From CAVTOO01 sp963736355 (GTDB lineage: Bacteria > Pseudomonadota > Alphaproteobacteria > Rhizobiales > Xanthobacteraceae): DNA of 64,000 nucleotides. The notes beneath the pieces were generated by a model. It was not told where the DNA came from, made no database searches, and saw nothing but the letters and a program-made list of their open reading frames with translations. Below, piece after piece: positions 54,321 through 63,027 of this stretch. The translations under genes and the position numbers were made by a program. How positions within the stretch are numbered: position 1 is the first letter of the stretch; each line of letters begins with the position of its first letter. Location of the stretch: NCBI GenBank assembly GCA_963736355.1, contig CAVTOO010000002.1:434001-498000 (forward strand), read 5' to 3'.

Positions 54321-55184
54321 ATGTCACTCGTCATTGGATTGATCGCACAGGGCGGAATGGGCGCCGGCATCGGCCGCCGTCTCGTCGACAGGGGATTGCA
54401 GGTCAAAACGGTGCTGGAGGGCCGTAGCGCCGCGAGCGCCGAGCGTGCCGCGAAAGCGGGCATGATCGCGGCGTCGTGGGACGACATGGCGCAGGTCGAT
54501 CTGTTTTTGTCGGTGTTGCCGCCGGGGGAAGCGCCGGCGCTCGCCACGCGCCTGTCGCCCATTCTCAAAGCCTCCGCAAAAAAGCCGGTCTATGCCGATC
54601 TCAACGCGGTCAGCCCCGCGACAGTTAAAGAGATCGCCGCCACCATCGCGCCGACAGGCTGCGTGTTCGCCGATGGCGGTATTCTGGGGCAGCCGCCCGG
54701 CGCCAGTGACAAAGGCCCGTCGATTTTCGTCAGCGGCGAAGGTGCTGCACAGATCGGCGAATTGACGCGCTACGGCCTCGATATCCGCGTCATGGATGCG
54801 CCGGTCGGCGCAGCGTCGTCGGTGAAGATGTGCTTCGCCGGCATCAACAAGGGCTTCACCGCGATGGCGGCGATGATGATTTTGGCAGCGACGCGCGACG
54901 GCGCCGCCGGTTACCTGCGCAATGAGGTCGCCGCTATCGCGCCGGGCTTGAGCGAAACCATCGATGTCAACATGCCGCGCATGTACGACAAGGCCTATCG
55001 CTTTGCGCCGGAAATGGAGGAGATCGCCGGTTATCTCGCCTCCGATCCCGCGTCCGAGCAGGTGTATCTTGCGTTTGCCAGATTCTACGAGCGCATCGCG
55101 GCCGACATGACAGGCAGCAAGACTGACGTGGATGCGTTGCGCGCGTTCACGGCGATGAAAACGCAAGCCCGCGCAGCGAAGTAG
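54321..55184 (+). CDS. NAD(P)-dependent dehydrogenase with DUF1932 domain
   Basis: An intact 287-residue protein related to 6-phosphogluconate / 3-hydroxyisobutyrate dehydrogenases. The N-terminal Rossmann start is VIGLIAQGGMGAGIGRRLVD, with the usual GxGxxG altered to AQGGMG. DLFLSVLPPGEAPALA and YADLNAVSPATVKEIA follow. The C-terminal part has the DUF1932 pattern (GAASSVKMCFAGINKGFTAM), in which the conserved Lys is kept. It likely oxidises a small hydroxy acid. It heads the 54-63.6 kb set of catabolic-looking genes. Confidence 0.85.
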   Translation: MSLVIGLIAQGGMGAGIGRRLVDRGLQVKTVLEGRSAASAERAAKAGMIAASWDDMAQVDLFLSVLPPGEAPALATRLSPILKASAKKPVYADLNAVSPATVKEIAATIAPTGCVFADGGILGQPPGASDKGPSIFVSGEGAAQIGELTRYGLDIRVMDAPVGAASSVKMCFAGINKGFTAMAAMMILAATRDGAAGYLRNEVAAIAPGLSETIDVNMPRMYDKAYRFAPEMEEIAGYLASDPASEQVYLAFARFYERIAADMTGSKTDVDALRAFTAMKTQARAAK

Positions 55185-55414
55185 AGCCGCGCAGCAAAGA
55201 AGCCCGCGCGGCGGAGCAGAGCACGCGCTGCCAAGGTGACCGGCGCAATTGTCGCCAAGCTGACGCTGCCCGCATTCGCACTGCAGCATGATTGCGCGCC
55301 GCGGCGTCATTGATCCTTCGGAACCCGCCAGCTAACATTTTCCCAAGGACAGCCGCAGAGACCGCCGCAACACGGCAACGATCACTTGAACAGCGCGCGT
55401 CCGGGGAGAGAGAC

Positions 55415-56653
55415 ATGAATTTCAATTTGCTGTCACGACGCAACCTGCTGACCGCCGTCGCAGTCGGTGCGATTGCCGTGGGCGCCGCAGGCGCGGCGTC
55501 CTCGCAGAACGCCAAGCCGCTGCGCATCGGCGTGATCGACGATCTCTCCGGACCCAATTCAGTGGCGAGCGGTCCCGGCACGATCGAAGCAACAAAGATG
55601 GCGGTCGAGGATTTCGGCGGCAAGGTTCTCGGCCGTCCGGTCGAGGTTCTGGTCGCGACCGACGAGAACAAGCCCGACCTCGCCGTCGCCATCGCCAAGA
55701 AGTGGTTCGAGAATGACGGCGTGGCGATGATCACCGGCCTGCCGATCTCCAACTCCGCGCTCGCGGTGCAGAACCTCGCCACGCCCGCCGATCGTCTCGT
55801 GATCGTTGCGGTTGCCGGTGCGACCGATCTCACCGGCGCGCAGTGCTCGACCCATGCCGTGCACTGGCAGACCGACACCTTCGCCGCTTCCGCCGCGCTC
55901 GTCGATGGCATGATGCAGAAGGGCGGCAACAAGAAGTGGTTCTTCATCACCGTCGATTACATCTTCGGCAAGGACATCCAGGCGCAGGCCACCAAGCAGA
56001 TCGTCGCCAAGGGCGGTCAGGTGCTCGGTCAGGTGCTGCATCCCGGTGGCAATCTGGATTTCTCCAGCGCCATCATCGCAGCCCAGCAATCGGGTGCCGA
56101 CGTCATCGGCGTCGCCTCCGGCGGTCAGGACATGGAGAACACCATCAAGGCCGCGCGTGAGTTCGGCGTGACGCAGGGCGGCAAGCAGCAGCTGGCGCTG
56201 TTCTTCCTGCAGACGTCGCAGGTCCAGGGCGTCGGTCAGGAAGGCACGCAAGGCTCGATGACCACGACCTGGTTCCAGCCCGCGCTGAATGCCGAGACGA
56301 TGGCGTGGACCGACCGCTTCGTGAAGCGCGTTCCCGCCGGCCGCGTGCCGACCGCGCTGAACTTCGGCGCGTATTCATCGACGACGCATTATCTCAAGGC
56401 GGTGGCAGCCGCCGGCACCGACGACGCCAAGACGGTGATGGCGAAGATGAAGTCGATGCCGGTCGACGACATGGTCTTCAAGGGCGGCTCGATCCGCCCC
56501 GACGGCCGCGTGCTGCGCGACATGACGCTCGTGCAGGTGAAGGCGCCCAAGGACTCCAAGAGCAAGTTCGACTACTTCGAGGCGCTGGCGACCATTCCGA
56601 AGGAGCGCGCGTTCCGCCCGATGGCGGAAGGCGGCTGCTCGTTCGTGAAGTAA
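55415..56653 (+). CDS. Branched-chain amino acid-type ABC transporter substrate-binding protein
   Basis: An intact 412-residue type I periplasmic binding protein. The signal peptide has twin arginines (LLSRRNLLTAVAVGAIAVGA). The mature part begins KPLRIGVIDDLSGPNSVASG and shows VLVATDENKPDLAVAIAKKW, KWFFITVDYIFGKDIQAQAT and GADVIGVASGGQDMENTIKA. Related proteins carry amino acids, amides or aromatic acids. The permease and ATPase genes (livHM, livG, livF) are nearby on the other strand, end to end, so this is probably their binding protein. The start is chosen for the ggggagag ribosome binding site. Confidence 0.9.
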   Translation: MNFNLLSRRNLLTAVAVGAIAVGAAGAASSQNAKPLRIGVIDDLSGPNSVASGPGTIEATKMAVEDFGGKVLGRPVEVLVATDENKPDLAVAIAKKWFENDGVAMITGLPISNSALAVQNLATPADRLVIVAVAGATDLTGAQCSTHAVHWQTDTFAASAALVDGMMQKGGNKKWFFITVDYIFGKDIQAQATKQIVAKGGQVLGQVLHPGGNLDFSSAIIAAQQSGADVIGVASGGQDMENTIKAAREFGVTQGGKQQLALFFLQTSQVQGVGQEGTQGSMTTTWFQPALNAETMAWTDRFVKRVPAGRVPTALNFGAYSSTTHYLKAVAAAGTDDAKTVMAKMKSMPVDDMVFKGGSIRPDGRVLRDMTLVQVKAPKDSKSKFDYFEALATIPKERAFRPMAEGGCSFVK

Positions 56654-56691
56654 AAACAGAACAAGAAAACACAGAACAAAGCGTCAAACAG

Positions 56692-56727
56692 AAACGGCGT
56701 CGCTCTTCGGAGCGGCGCCGTTTTCTT
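56692..56727 (+). terminator. Rho-independent terminator after the binding-protein gene
   Basis: A 13-bp stem with one G-T pair (aaacggcgtcgct / agcggcgccgttt) and a 6-nt loop (cttcgg) followed by tttt lies 38 bases after the stop. Confidence 0.88.
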
Positions 56728-56779
56728 ATTCTTGTGCATTCCGGGGCGCCAGCGTTCTTTACCTCTCCCCGCCCCCAAC

Positions 56780-56822
56780 CGTCATCACCGGGCCGCGCGA
56801 AGCGCGAGACCCGGTGATCCCG
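56780..56822. repeat. Palindromic intergenic repeat, family D (short copy)
   Basis: Inverted ends atcaccggg / cccggtgat enclose gcgcgaagcgcgaga. It belongs to the Bradyrhizobium-type family whose long copy is at 62190-62340. It lies at the convergent junction of the binding-protein gene and livHM. Confidence 0.75.
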
Positions 56823-56919
56823 CTTATGGGCGCACTGCCTTCCTGATCGAGATGGCCGAGACGTAGGCGAGCGGAAGCGACGCCGTCCTTCGAACGGCTA
56901 TGCCCGGTGACGACAACGC

Positions 56920-58821
56920 TCACCCCACCGAAGCCGGCTTCACCCCGCGCCGCTTCGCCAGCCACGGCTTCAGCGCATCGCGCAATTGTCCGCCGATGCC
57001 GACAAGCCCCTGCCGGAACATCAGCACGCAGAGCACGAAGAACACGCCCTGGATGGTCTTGATCCAGAATCCGTAGGACTGGAGATAGCTCTCCATCGCG
57101 ATCAGCGTGAAGGCGCCGATCACCGGGCCGAGCACCGTGCCGATGCCGCCGATCAGCGTCATCAGAATGGCTTCGCCCGACATCGCCCAGTGCACGTCCG
57201 TCAATGTCGCGATGCCGAACACCAGGGCCTTGGTCGATCCGCCGAGCGCGGCAATGCCGCCGGACAACACGAAGCACATGATCTTGAAACGGTCGGCCTC
57301 GTAGCCGAGCGATGTGGCGCGCGCCTCGTTCTCGCGGATCGCCGCCAGCGCCTGCCCGTAGGGCGAATTGATGACGCGCAGCGTGAACCAGAAGCCGAGC
57401 AGGAACACCGCCAGCACGAAATAATACATCGTCATCTCGTGGCTGAGGTCGATCAGGCCGAGCAGCTTGCCGCGTGGCACGTTCTGCAAGCCGTCCTCGC
57501 CGCGCGTGAACGGCGCCTGCAAAAAGATGAAGTAGACGAGTTGCGACAAGGCCAGCGTGATCATCGCCAGATAGATGCCCTGGCGGCGCACCGAAATGAT
57601 GCCGAAGATCCAGCCGATGCCCGCACCGGTCATGACGCCGAGCGCGATGCCGAGTTCGGGCGTCAGGCCCCATGTCTTCACGGTATAGGCGGTGATGTAG
57701 CCCGCGCTGCCGAAGAACGCCGCATGACCGAATGACAGAAGACCGCCATAGCCGAGGATCAGGTTGAACGAGATGGCGAACAGCGCAAAGCAATACGCCT
57801 TCATCAGGAAGCCCGGATAAAGAAAGAACGGCGCGACCAGAGCGACCGCGAGCAGGACGACCGACGTCGTGCGGCCGACCGCGATATCGGCGCCGCCCTT
57901 GATGATCGAGTGCGACGCTGCCAGCAGCGCGCCCTTGCCGAACAATCCTGCGGGGCGAATCAGAAGAATGATCGCCATCGCGACGAAGATCACCAGCGAC
58001 GAACCGGGTGGCCAGATCGCCTTGGTCAGGCCTTCGATCAGGCCGAGCGCGAAGCCGGAGACGATGGAGCCGAGAATCGAACCCATGCCGCCGATGACGA
58101 CGACGGCGAAGACGACGACGATGATCTCGGTGCCCATCAGCGGCGAGACCTGATAGATCGGCGCCGCCATCACGCCGGCGAGACCTGCAAGCCCGACGCC
58201 GAGCCCGAAGGTCAGCGACATCAGGAGCGGCACATTGACGCCGAGCGCCTGCGTCACGCCGGGGTTCTCGGTCGCGGCCCGCATCTGCGCGCCCAATCTC
58301 GTGCGCTCGATGATGAACCATGTCGCGAAGCACACGACGAGCGAGAAGCCGAGCACCCAGGCGCGATAGTTCGGCAGATACATGAAGCCGACATTGGTCG
58401 CGCCGGTGAGCTGCGGCGGAATGTTGTAGGGCTGGCCGCCGGCCGAAAACAAATAGCGGAACAGGCCTTCGATGATCAGCGTCAGGCCGAAGGTCAGAAT
58501 GAGGCCATAGGCGTGATCGAGCTTGTAGGTGCGCTTGATCAGGGTGCGCTCAAGCACGATGGCGAAGATGCCGATGATGATCGGCGTCAGCAGCAGCGCC
58601 CACCAGTAATTGAGCCCCAGATAATAAGACAGCGCCCAGGCGCAGAACGCGCCCATCATGTATTGCGCGCCATGGGTGAAGTTGATGATGCCGAGCAGGC
58701 CGTAGATGATCGCGAGGCCAAGGCTCAGAAGCGCGTAGAACGCGCCGTTGATGAGGCCCACCAGCAATTGCGAATAGAGCGCCTGCCCGGTCGGAAAGTT
58801 GATCGCGAATGTGCTCAGCAT
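56920..58821 (-). CDS. Fused branched-chain amino acid-type ABC permease (LivH-LivM)
   Basis: An intact 633-residue protein with two permease domains normally encoded by separate genes. Residues 1-295 are LivH-like (GLINGAFYALLSLGLAIIYG, then LLGIINFTHGAQYMMGAF). Residues from about 310 are LivM-like (FALFAISFNLILGYGGLLSF, then GHAAFFGSAGYITAY, and later IRENEARATSLGYEADRFK). There are no indels. It is the last gene of the livG-livF-livHM set, 16 bases after livF. The fusion is a known but less common arrangement. Confidence 0.93.
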   Translation of the reverse strand: MLSTFAINFPTGQALYSQLLVGLINGAFYALLSLGLAIIYGLLGIINFTHGAQYMMGAFCAWALSYYLGLNYWWALLLTPIIIGIFAIVLERTLIKRTYKLDHAYGLILTFGLTLIIEGLFRYLFSAGGQPYNIPPQLTGATNVGFMYLPNYRAWVLGFSLVVCFATWFIIERTRLGAQMRAATENPGVTQALGVNVPLLMSLTFGLGVGLAGLAGVMAAPIYQVSPLMGTEIIVVVFAVVVIGGMGSILGSIVSGFALGLIEGLTKAIWPPGSSLVIFVAMAIILLIRPAGLFGKGALLAASHSIIKGGADIAVGRTTSVVLLAVALVAPFFLYPGFLMKAYCFALFAISFNLILGYGGLLSFGHAAFFGSAGYITAYTVKTWGLTPELGIALGVMTGAGIGWIFGIISVRRQGIYLAMITLALSQLVYFIFLQAPFTRGEDGLQNVPRGKLLGLIDLSHEMTMYYFVLAVFLLGFWFTLRVINSPYGQALAAIRENEARATSLGYEADRFKIMCFVLSGGIAALGGSTKALVFGIATLTDVHWAMSGEAILMTLIGGIGTVLGPVIGAFTLIAMESYLQSYGFWIKTIQGVFFVLCVLMFRQGLVGIGGQLRDALKPWLAKRRGVKPASVG

Positions 58822-58837
58822 GGCCGGTCTTTATCCT

Positions 58838-59579
58838 TCACACGCCGAGATACTGTCGGATCTTCGCATCGCTGCTTTTCAGATCGGCGCCGGGAATCAT
58901 GTCGATCACCTGCCCGCCCTCGACGACGTAGTGACGGTCGGCGAGGCTGTAGGCGAGGTGCAAATTCTGCTCCACCAGCACGATGGTCATGCCGGTCTGC
59001 TTCAGCGCCAGCACCACGTCGCGGATCTGCTGCACGATGACGGGCGCAAGGCCTTCGGTCGGCTCGTCGAGCAGGAGAAAGCGCGCGCCGGTGCGCAGGA
59101 TGCGGCCGATCGCCAGCATCTGCTGCTCGCCGCCGGACAATTTGCTGCCCTGGCTGGCGCGGCGTTCGACGAGATTGGGAAACATCTTGTAGATGCGTTC
59201 CAGCGGCATGCCGTCATTCGCAATCACCGGCGGCAGCGTCATGTTCTCGGCCACCGAGAGGCTGGCGAAAATGCCGCGCTCCTCAGGACACCAGGCGATG
59301 CCCGCGCGCGCGACCTGATGCGGCGCACGGCCGCGCAATTCCTGGCCGTCGAAGCGGATACTGCCTTCCGTATGCGGCACGAGGCCCATGATCGCCCGCA
59401 GCGTCGTCGTCTTGCCGGCGCCGTTGCGGCCCAGCAGCGTGATGCATTCGCCGCGCGCGACCTCGAAGCTCATGCCTTGCAGAATGTAGGAATCGCCGTA
59501 CCACGCGCGCAAATCCCGCACGTCGAGCCAGGCTTGCGGTGTCTTCTGGCGTGGCCGTCTGCGTCATCGTCTCAGACAT
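58838..59579 (-). CDS. livF: Branched-chain amino acid-type ABC transporter ATPase LivF (N-terminus frameshifted)
   Basis: The second ATPase of the Liv importer. Walker A is LLGRNGAGKTTTLRAIMG, the signature KLSGGEQQMLAIGRILR, Walker B RFLLLDEPTEGLAPVI and the H-loop IVLVEQNLHLAYSLADRHYV, all LivF-like. The annotated-looking open frame begins at MRDLRAWYG (59521), but the natural start is MSETMTQTATPEDT at 59579, which overlaps the livG stop. An indel near 59540 separates the two frames. The end is KIRQYLGV. Confidence 0.9.
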
Positions 59580-60378
59580 GCTCATCGGCGCGTCCCATGT
59601 AAGCTTCCTGGACCGCCGGCATGGTCGAGATTTCCGCATAGGTGCCTTCGGCCAGCACCTCGCCGCGCGTCAGCACGGTGATGGTGTCGGACAGATCGGC
59701 GACGACCGACAGATTGTGCTCGACCATCAGCACGGTGCGGTTGGCGGCGAGCTTGCGAATGAGCGCCGAGATGCGCTTGATGTCCTCGCGGCTCAAACCC
59801 GCCATCGGCTCGTCGAGCAGCAGCATTTTCGGCTCGAGCGCGATCGTGGTCGCGATCTCCAGCGCCCGTTTGCGGCCATAGGGCAATTGCATCGCCGGCA
59901 AATGGGCGAAGGCCCGCAGATCGACCTCGTCCAGCAATTCATCAACGCGCGCGTTGAGATGATCGAGGCGGCTTGTGTGCTGCCAGAAACGAAACGATTG
60001 CCCCGTCGGCTGCTGCAGCGCGATGCGGACATTCTCGCGCACCGACAGGCGCGGAAACACCGCCGAAATCTGAAACGAACGCACCAGCCCCATGTGGGAG
60101 ATGTCGTGCGGCTTGCGGCCGGTGATGTCGGTGCCGTCGAAGAAAATGCGGCCGGTGGTCGGTGCCAGGAATTTCGTCAGCAGATTGAAGCAGGTCGTCT
60201 TGCCCGCACCGTTCGGCCCGATCAGCGCATGAATCGTACCGCGCTGCACTGCGAGATTGACGTTCTTGACGGCCATGAAGCCGCCGAAGGACTTCGAAAG
60301 GCCCTCGGCGCGCAAGATCGGCTCGGCGCTGACCGTCGCGTTGAGCGTTGTACTCAAACCCGTCTCCCCCCACCGCAT
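59572..60378 (-). CDS. livG: Branched-chain amino acid-type ABC transporter ATPase LivG
   Basis: An intact 268-residue ATPase. Walker A is IGPNGAGKTTCFNLLTK, the characteristic LivG block is GLVRSFQISAVFPRLSVREN, the signature region is LPYGRKRALEIATTIAL and Walker B is KMLLLDEPMAGLSRED. The signature reads YGRKR in place of the common SGGQ, as often in LivG. It is the first gene of the operon and diverges from the GMC oxidoreductase gene. A later TTG start (LSTTLNA) is possible. Confidence 0.92.
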   Translation of the reverse strand: MRWGETGLSTTLNATVSAEPILRAEGLSKSFGGFMAVKNVNLAVQRGTIHALIGPNGAGKTTCFNLLTKFLAPTTGRIFFDGTDITGRKPHDISHMGLVRSFQISAVFPRLSVRENVRIALQQPTGQSFRFWQHTSRLDHLNARVDELLDEVDLRAFAHLPAMQLPYGRKRALEIATTIALEPKMLLLDEPMAGLSREDIKRISALIRKLAANRTVLMVEHNLSVVADLSDTITVLTRGEVLAEGTYAEISTMPAVQEAYMGRADEHV

Positions 60379-60408
60379 AGCCTGCGGCGTTTTATTTATT
60401 CCGTCAGG

Positions 60409-60420
60409 CTAGTATACAAG
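60409..60420. promoter_or_regulatory. Near-palindrome of GntR-operator type in the livG / GMC divergent region
   Basis: ctagtatacaag is a palindrome with one mismatched pair around a gtatac core. FCD-class GntR repressors commonly bind such gtatac-centred sites. It lies in the shared 5' region of livG and the GMC oxidoreductase, so it could control both. No GntR gene is in the window; the assignment is inference from motif shape only. Confidence 0.3.
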
Positions 60421-60526
60421 CCGAACGTCGCACAAGCCACGCGCGCTGACGCGCAATGACGCAACAAGTGGTCGAGTGTCGTCCAAAGGACACACGGATG
60501 CGGCGCAGGGAGCGGTGGCAAGTCGT

Positions 60527-62257
60527 ATGACAATCTCGGATTTCTCCTCAGCATCATCAGGCGACACTTTCGATTACATCATCGTCGGCGCGGGCTCTGC
60601 AGGTTGCCTGCTGGCTAATCGTCTGTCGGCCGATCCCGCCAATCGCGTGTTGCTGCTGGAGGCCGGTGGGCCCGACAACTATCTGTGGATTCATGTCCCG
60701 GTCGGCCTCGCCTACATCCACAACAATCCGCGCGTCGACTGGTGCTACGAGAGCGAGCCGGAGCCGCATCTCGACAATCGCCGCATCCGCATGCCGCGGG
60801 GCAAGACGCTCGGCGGATCGTCGTCGATCAACGGCATGGTGTATGTGCGCGGCCACGCCAGCGATTACGACCAGTGGCGGCAGATGGGAAACACCGGCTG
60901 GGGCTGGGACGATGTGCTGCCCTACTTCCGCAAGGTCGAAGACCACCACGGCGGCGCCAGCGAAACCCATGGCGCGGGCGGCGGCATCAAGCTCTCGATG
61001 CCGGGCCAGCGCTGGGAAATTCTCGACGCCTATCGCGATGCGGCAGCCCAGAGCGGTCTGCCGCCCCTCAAGGATTACAATGGCGGCGGCGGACGCGAAG
61101 GCACGGCGTTGTTCGAACTCACCGTCAACAAGGGCTTTCGCTGGTCGTCGGCGCGCGGCTTTCTCAATCCCGCCAAGAACCGCCGCAACCTGAAAATCGC
61201 GACACGCGCGCAGGCTTCGCGCATTCTGTTCGAAGGCAAGAAGGCCGTCGGCGTCGCCTACACCGAGAACGGGGTGCCGCGCGTCGCGCGTGCAAGCGGC
61301 GAAGTCATCCTCGCCGCCGGCGCATTCGGTTCGCCGCAATTGCTGCAGGTGTCGGGCGTCGGTCCCGGCGCATTGTTGCGGGAACACGGCATCGCCGTCA
61401 CGCATGAACTGCCCGGCGTCGGCGAGAATTTGCAGGATCACTGGATGCTGCGCGTGTTGCATCGGGTCCAGAACACCAAAACTTTTAATCAGACCGTCGA
61501 TACGACGTGGCGAAAGGCGCTGGCAGGCATGCGCTATATCCTGACGCGCGGCGGCCCTCTCGCGGCGCCAGTCTCGTTGATGACGGCGTTTGCGAAATCA
61601 CGCCCCGATGTCGATGCGCCCGATATCCAGCTGCAGATTTCGATTGCGAGCTATGAGCGCGTCGGCGGACCGCTGCATCCCTTCCCCGGAATCGGCTCCT
61701 CGATCTGCATCTGCCGGCCGACCAGCCGCGGCCATCTGCGCATCAAGAGCGCCGATCCCGCGGTCGCGCCTGCTGTCGTGAACAATTTCTTCGGCACCGA
61801 GCAGGATCGCCGCATCGCCGCCGATGGATTGGCCGTGGTGCGCAGGATCATGGCGAGCCCGGCCATGGCGAAATACGCACCCGACGAGATTCAGCCGACG
61901 AGCAAGGTTCAGACCGAGGAGCAGATTCGCGCCTTCGCGCGCGCCAATGCCTCGACGGTGTTTCACCCCGTCGGCACCTGCATGATGGGCTCGGGCTCGA
62001 CGGCGGTCGTCGACGAACGCCTGCGCGTTCACGGCATCGAGGGACTGCGCGTGGTCGATGCCTCGATCATGCCGACGATCACGTCGGGCAACACCAACGC
62101 GCCGACCTTCATGATCGCCGAGAAGGGCGCGCAGATGATTTTGCAGGACCGGGCCGAAGGGTTAAGCCGAGGAGGCGATCCACACCTCGTCGTCATTCCG
62201 GGACGTCGCGTAGCGACTGATCCGGAATCCATATCCCCGGTCTGTCCGCATCAATGA
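60527..62257 (+). CDS. GMC family oxidoreductase (choline/alcohol dehydrogenase type)
   Basis: A 576-residue FAD enzyme with no indels. The FAD-binding start is DYIIVGAGSAGCLLANRLSA (residues 17-36). The GMC signature regions are RGKTLGGSSSINGMVYVRGH and GAFGSPQLLQVSGVGPGALL. The active site is VFHPVGTCMMGSG with His480, followed by the second conserved region TITSGNTNAPTFMIAEKGA. It oxidises a primary alcohol, possibly an aliphatic or aromatic substrate of the cluster. The start MTISDF is chosen over a GTG at 60476 because the conserved part begins shortly after. The last 22 residues are encoded by a family D repeat. Confidence 0.92.
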   Translation: MTISDFSSASSGDTFDYIIVGAGSAGCLLANRLSADPANRVLLLEAGGPDNYLWIHVPVGLAYIHNNPRVDWCYESEPEPHLDNRRIRMPRGKTLGGSSSINGMVYVRGHASDYDQWRQMGNTGWGWDDVLPYFRKVEDHHGGASETHGAGGGIKLSMPGQRWEILDAYRDAAAQSGLPPLKDYNGGGGREGTALFELTVNKGFRWSSARGFLNPAKNRRNLKIATRAQASRILFEGKKAVGVAYTENGVPRVARASGEVILAAGAFGSPQLLQVSGVGPGALLREHGIAVTHELPGVGENLQDHWMLRVLHRVQNTKTFNQTVDTTWRKALAGMRYILTRGGPLAAPVSLMTAFAKSRPDVDAPDIQLQISIASYERVGGPLHPFPGIGSSICICRPTSRGHLRIKSADPAVAPAVVNNFFGTEQDRRIAADGLAVVRRIMASPAMAKYAPDEIQPTSKVQTEEQIRAFARANASTVFHPVGTCMMGSGSTAVVDERLRVHGIEGLRVVDASIMPTITSGNTNAPTFMIAEKGAQMILQDRAEGLSRGGDPHLVVIPGRRVATDPESISPVCPHQ

Positions 62258-62340
62258 TGCAGGGGATAGATTCCGGGTGCGACGGAGCCTGTCACGGGCT
62301 GCGCTTTGCGCGGACCCGTTGCCGGCTTCCGGAATGACCG
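62190..62340. repeat. Palindromic intergenic repeat, family D (long copy)
   Basis: Outer ends gtcattccgg (62192-62201) and ccggaatgac (62329-62338) are a perfect inverted pair. Inside are further partial palindromes (tccggaatcc ... gattccggg; catatcccc ... ggggatag). I recognise it as the common Bradyrhizobium-type repeat. The GMC oxidoreductase reads 68 bases into it before meeting a stop, and the thiamine-diphosphate enzyme gene ends five bases beyond it. Confidence 0.88.
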
Positions 62341-62344
62341 TGCC

Positions 62345-62959
62345 TCAGACCGTCCCCAGCAACGCCCGGCGGAATTTCGCCCGCGCCACCGGCCCGTCGA
62401 GATTGGGCTTCATGCGGAACGAATCTTCCGGCTTCACGCGCAGCAGCACGAACGACGTGCCGTTCTTCTCGCGGATCATCTTGCTCGCCGCGTCAATCTG
62501 GCCTTCTTCGCCGACCGTCATGGTGCGGCTGATGCCGGAGCCTGATGCGATGCGTTCGAGATCGACGCCCAGACTCGTGTGGCTCTTCTGGTAGCCGGTC
62601 TCGCCGTAATGGCCGTTATCGACGCAGACAATCGACAGATTGCTCGGATTGAACACCGCGATATTGGCGAGCGAGCCGAGATTCATCAGTAATTCGCCGT
62701 CGCCGGTGACGACAAGGATGTGCTTGTCCGGACGCGCCAGCGCGAGCCCGAAGCCCATCATGCAGGCCGCGCCCATGGCGCCGCCGAGACAATAGGCATG
62801 CGCGCCCTCGCCCGTGATGTGGCTGACTTCCTGTGTCGAGCCGAGCCCTGCGACGATCAGAAAGTCCTCGTGACGGCCGAGCAGCTTGGTCACGGCCGTC
62901 TTGCGGTCGAGAACGAACTTGGCGGCGATGGAGGCGGCAATGGTCTTGGAATTGGTCAT
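62345..62959 (-). CDS. Thiamine-diphosphate-binding subunit of a two-subunit decarboxylase (sulfopyruvate/phosphonopyruvate decarboxylase-like, beta)
   Basis: An intact 204-residue protein corresponding to the C-terminal (pyrophosphate-binding) domain of ThDP enzymes. The ThDP motif starts GDGELLMNLGSLANI and ends VCVDNGHYGETG, with the metal-binding Asp and Asn. A GLGSTQEVSHITGEGAHAYC segment and LGGAMGAACMMGFGLAL precede it. Related two-subunit enzymes decarboxylate sulfopyruvate or phosphonopyruvate; the true substrate is unknown. The alpha-type subunit is 68 bases upstream, with a family B repeat in between. Confidence 0.85.
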   Translation of the reverse strand: MTNSKTIAASIAAKFVLDRKTAVTKLLGRHEDFLIVAGLGSTQEVSHITGEGAHAYCLGGAMGAACMMGFGLALARPDKHILVVTGDGELLMNLGSLANIAVFNPSNLSIVCVDNGHYGETGYQKSHTSLGVDLERIASGSGISRTMTVGEEGQIDAASKMIREKNGTSFVLLRVKPEDSFRMKPNLDGPVARAKFRRALLGTV

Positions 62960-62978
62960 GGACAGCGCCCTTAGCGTA

Positions 62979-63021
62979 GCGTTTTCAAGCGAAGTGGGTA
63001 CCGGTTCGCGTCAGAAAACGC
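62979..63021. repeat. Palindromic intergenic repeat, family B (copy 2)
   Basis: Inverted ends gcgttttc / gaaaacgc enclose aagcgaagtgggtaccggtt. It is inserted between the two decarboxylase subunit genes, which are read as one unit on the minus strand. Confidence 0.85.
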
Positions 63022-63027
63022 GTCAAA

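Noticed and set aside
57910..59040. 376-codon open frame antisense to livHM
   Set aside because: It mirrors the permease coding sequence, is highly charged and lacks a start site or domain.
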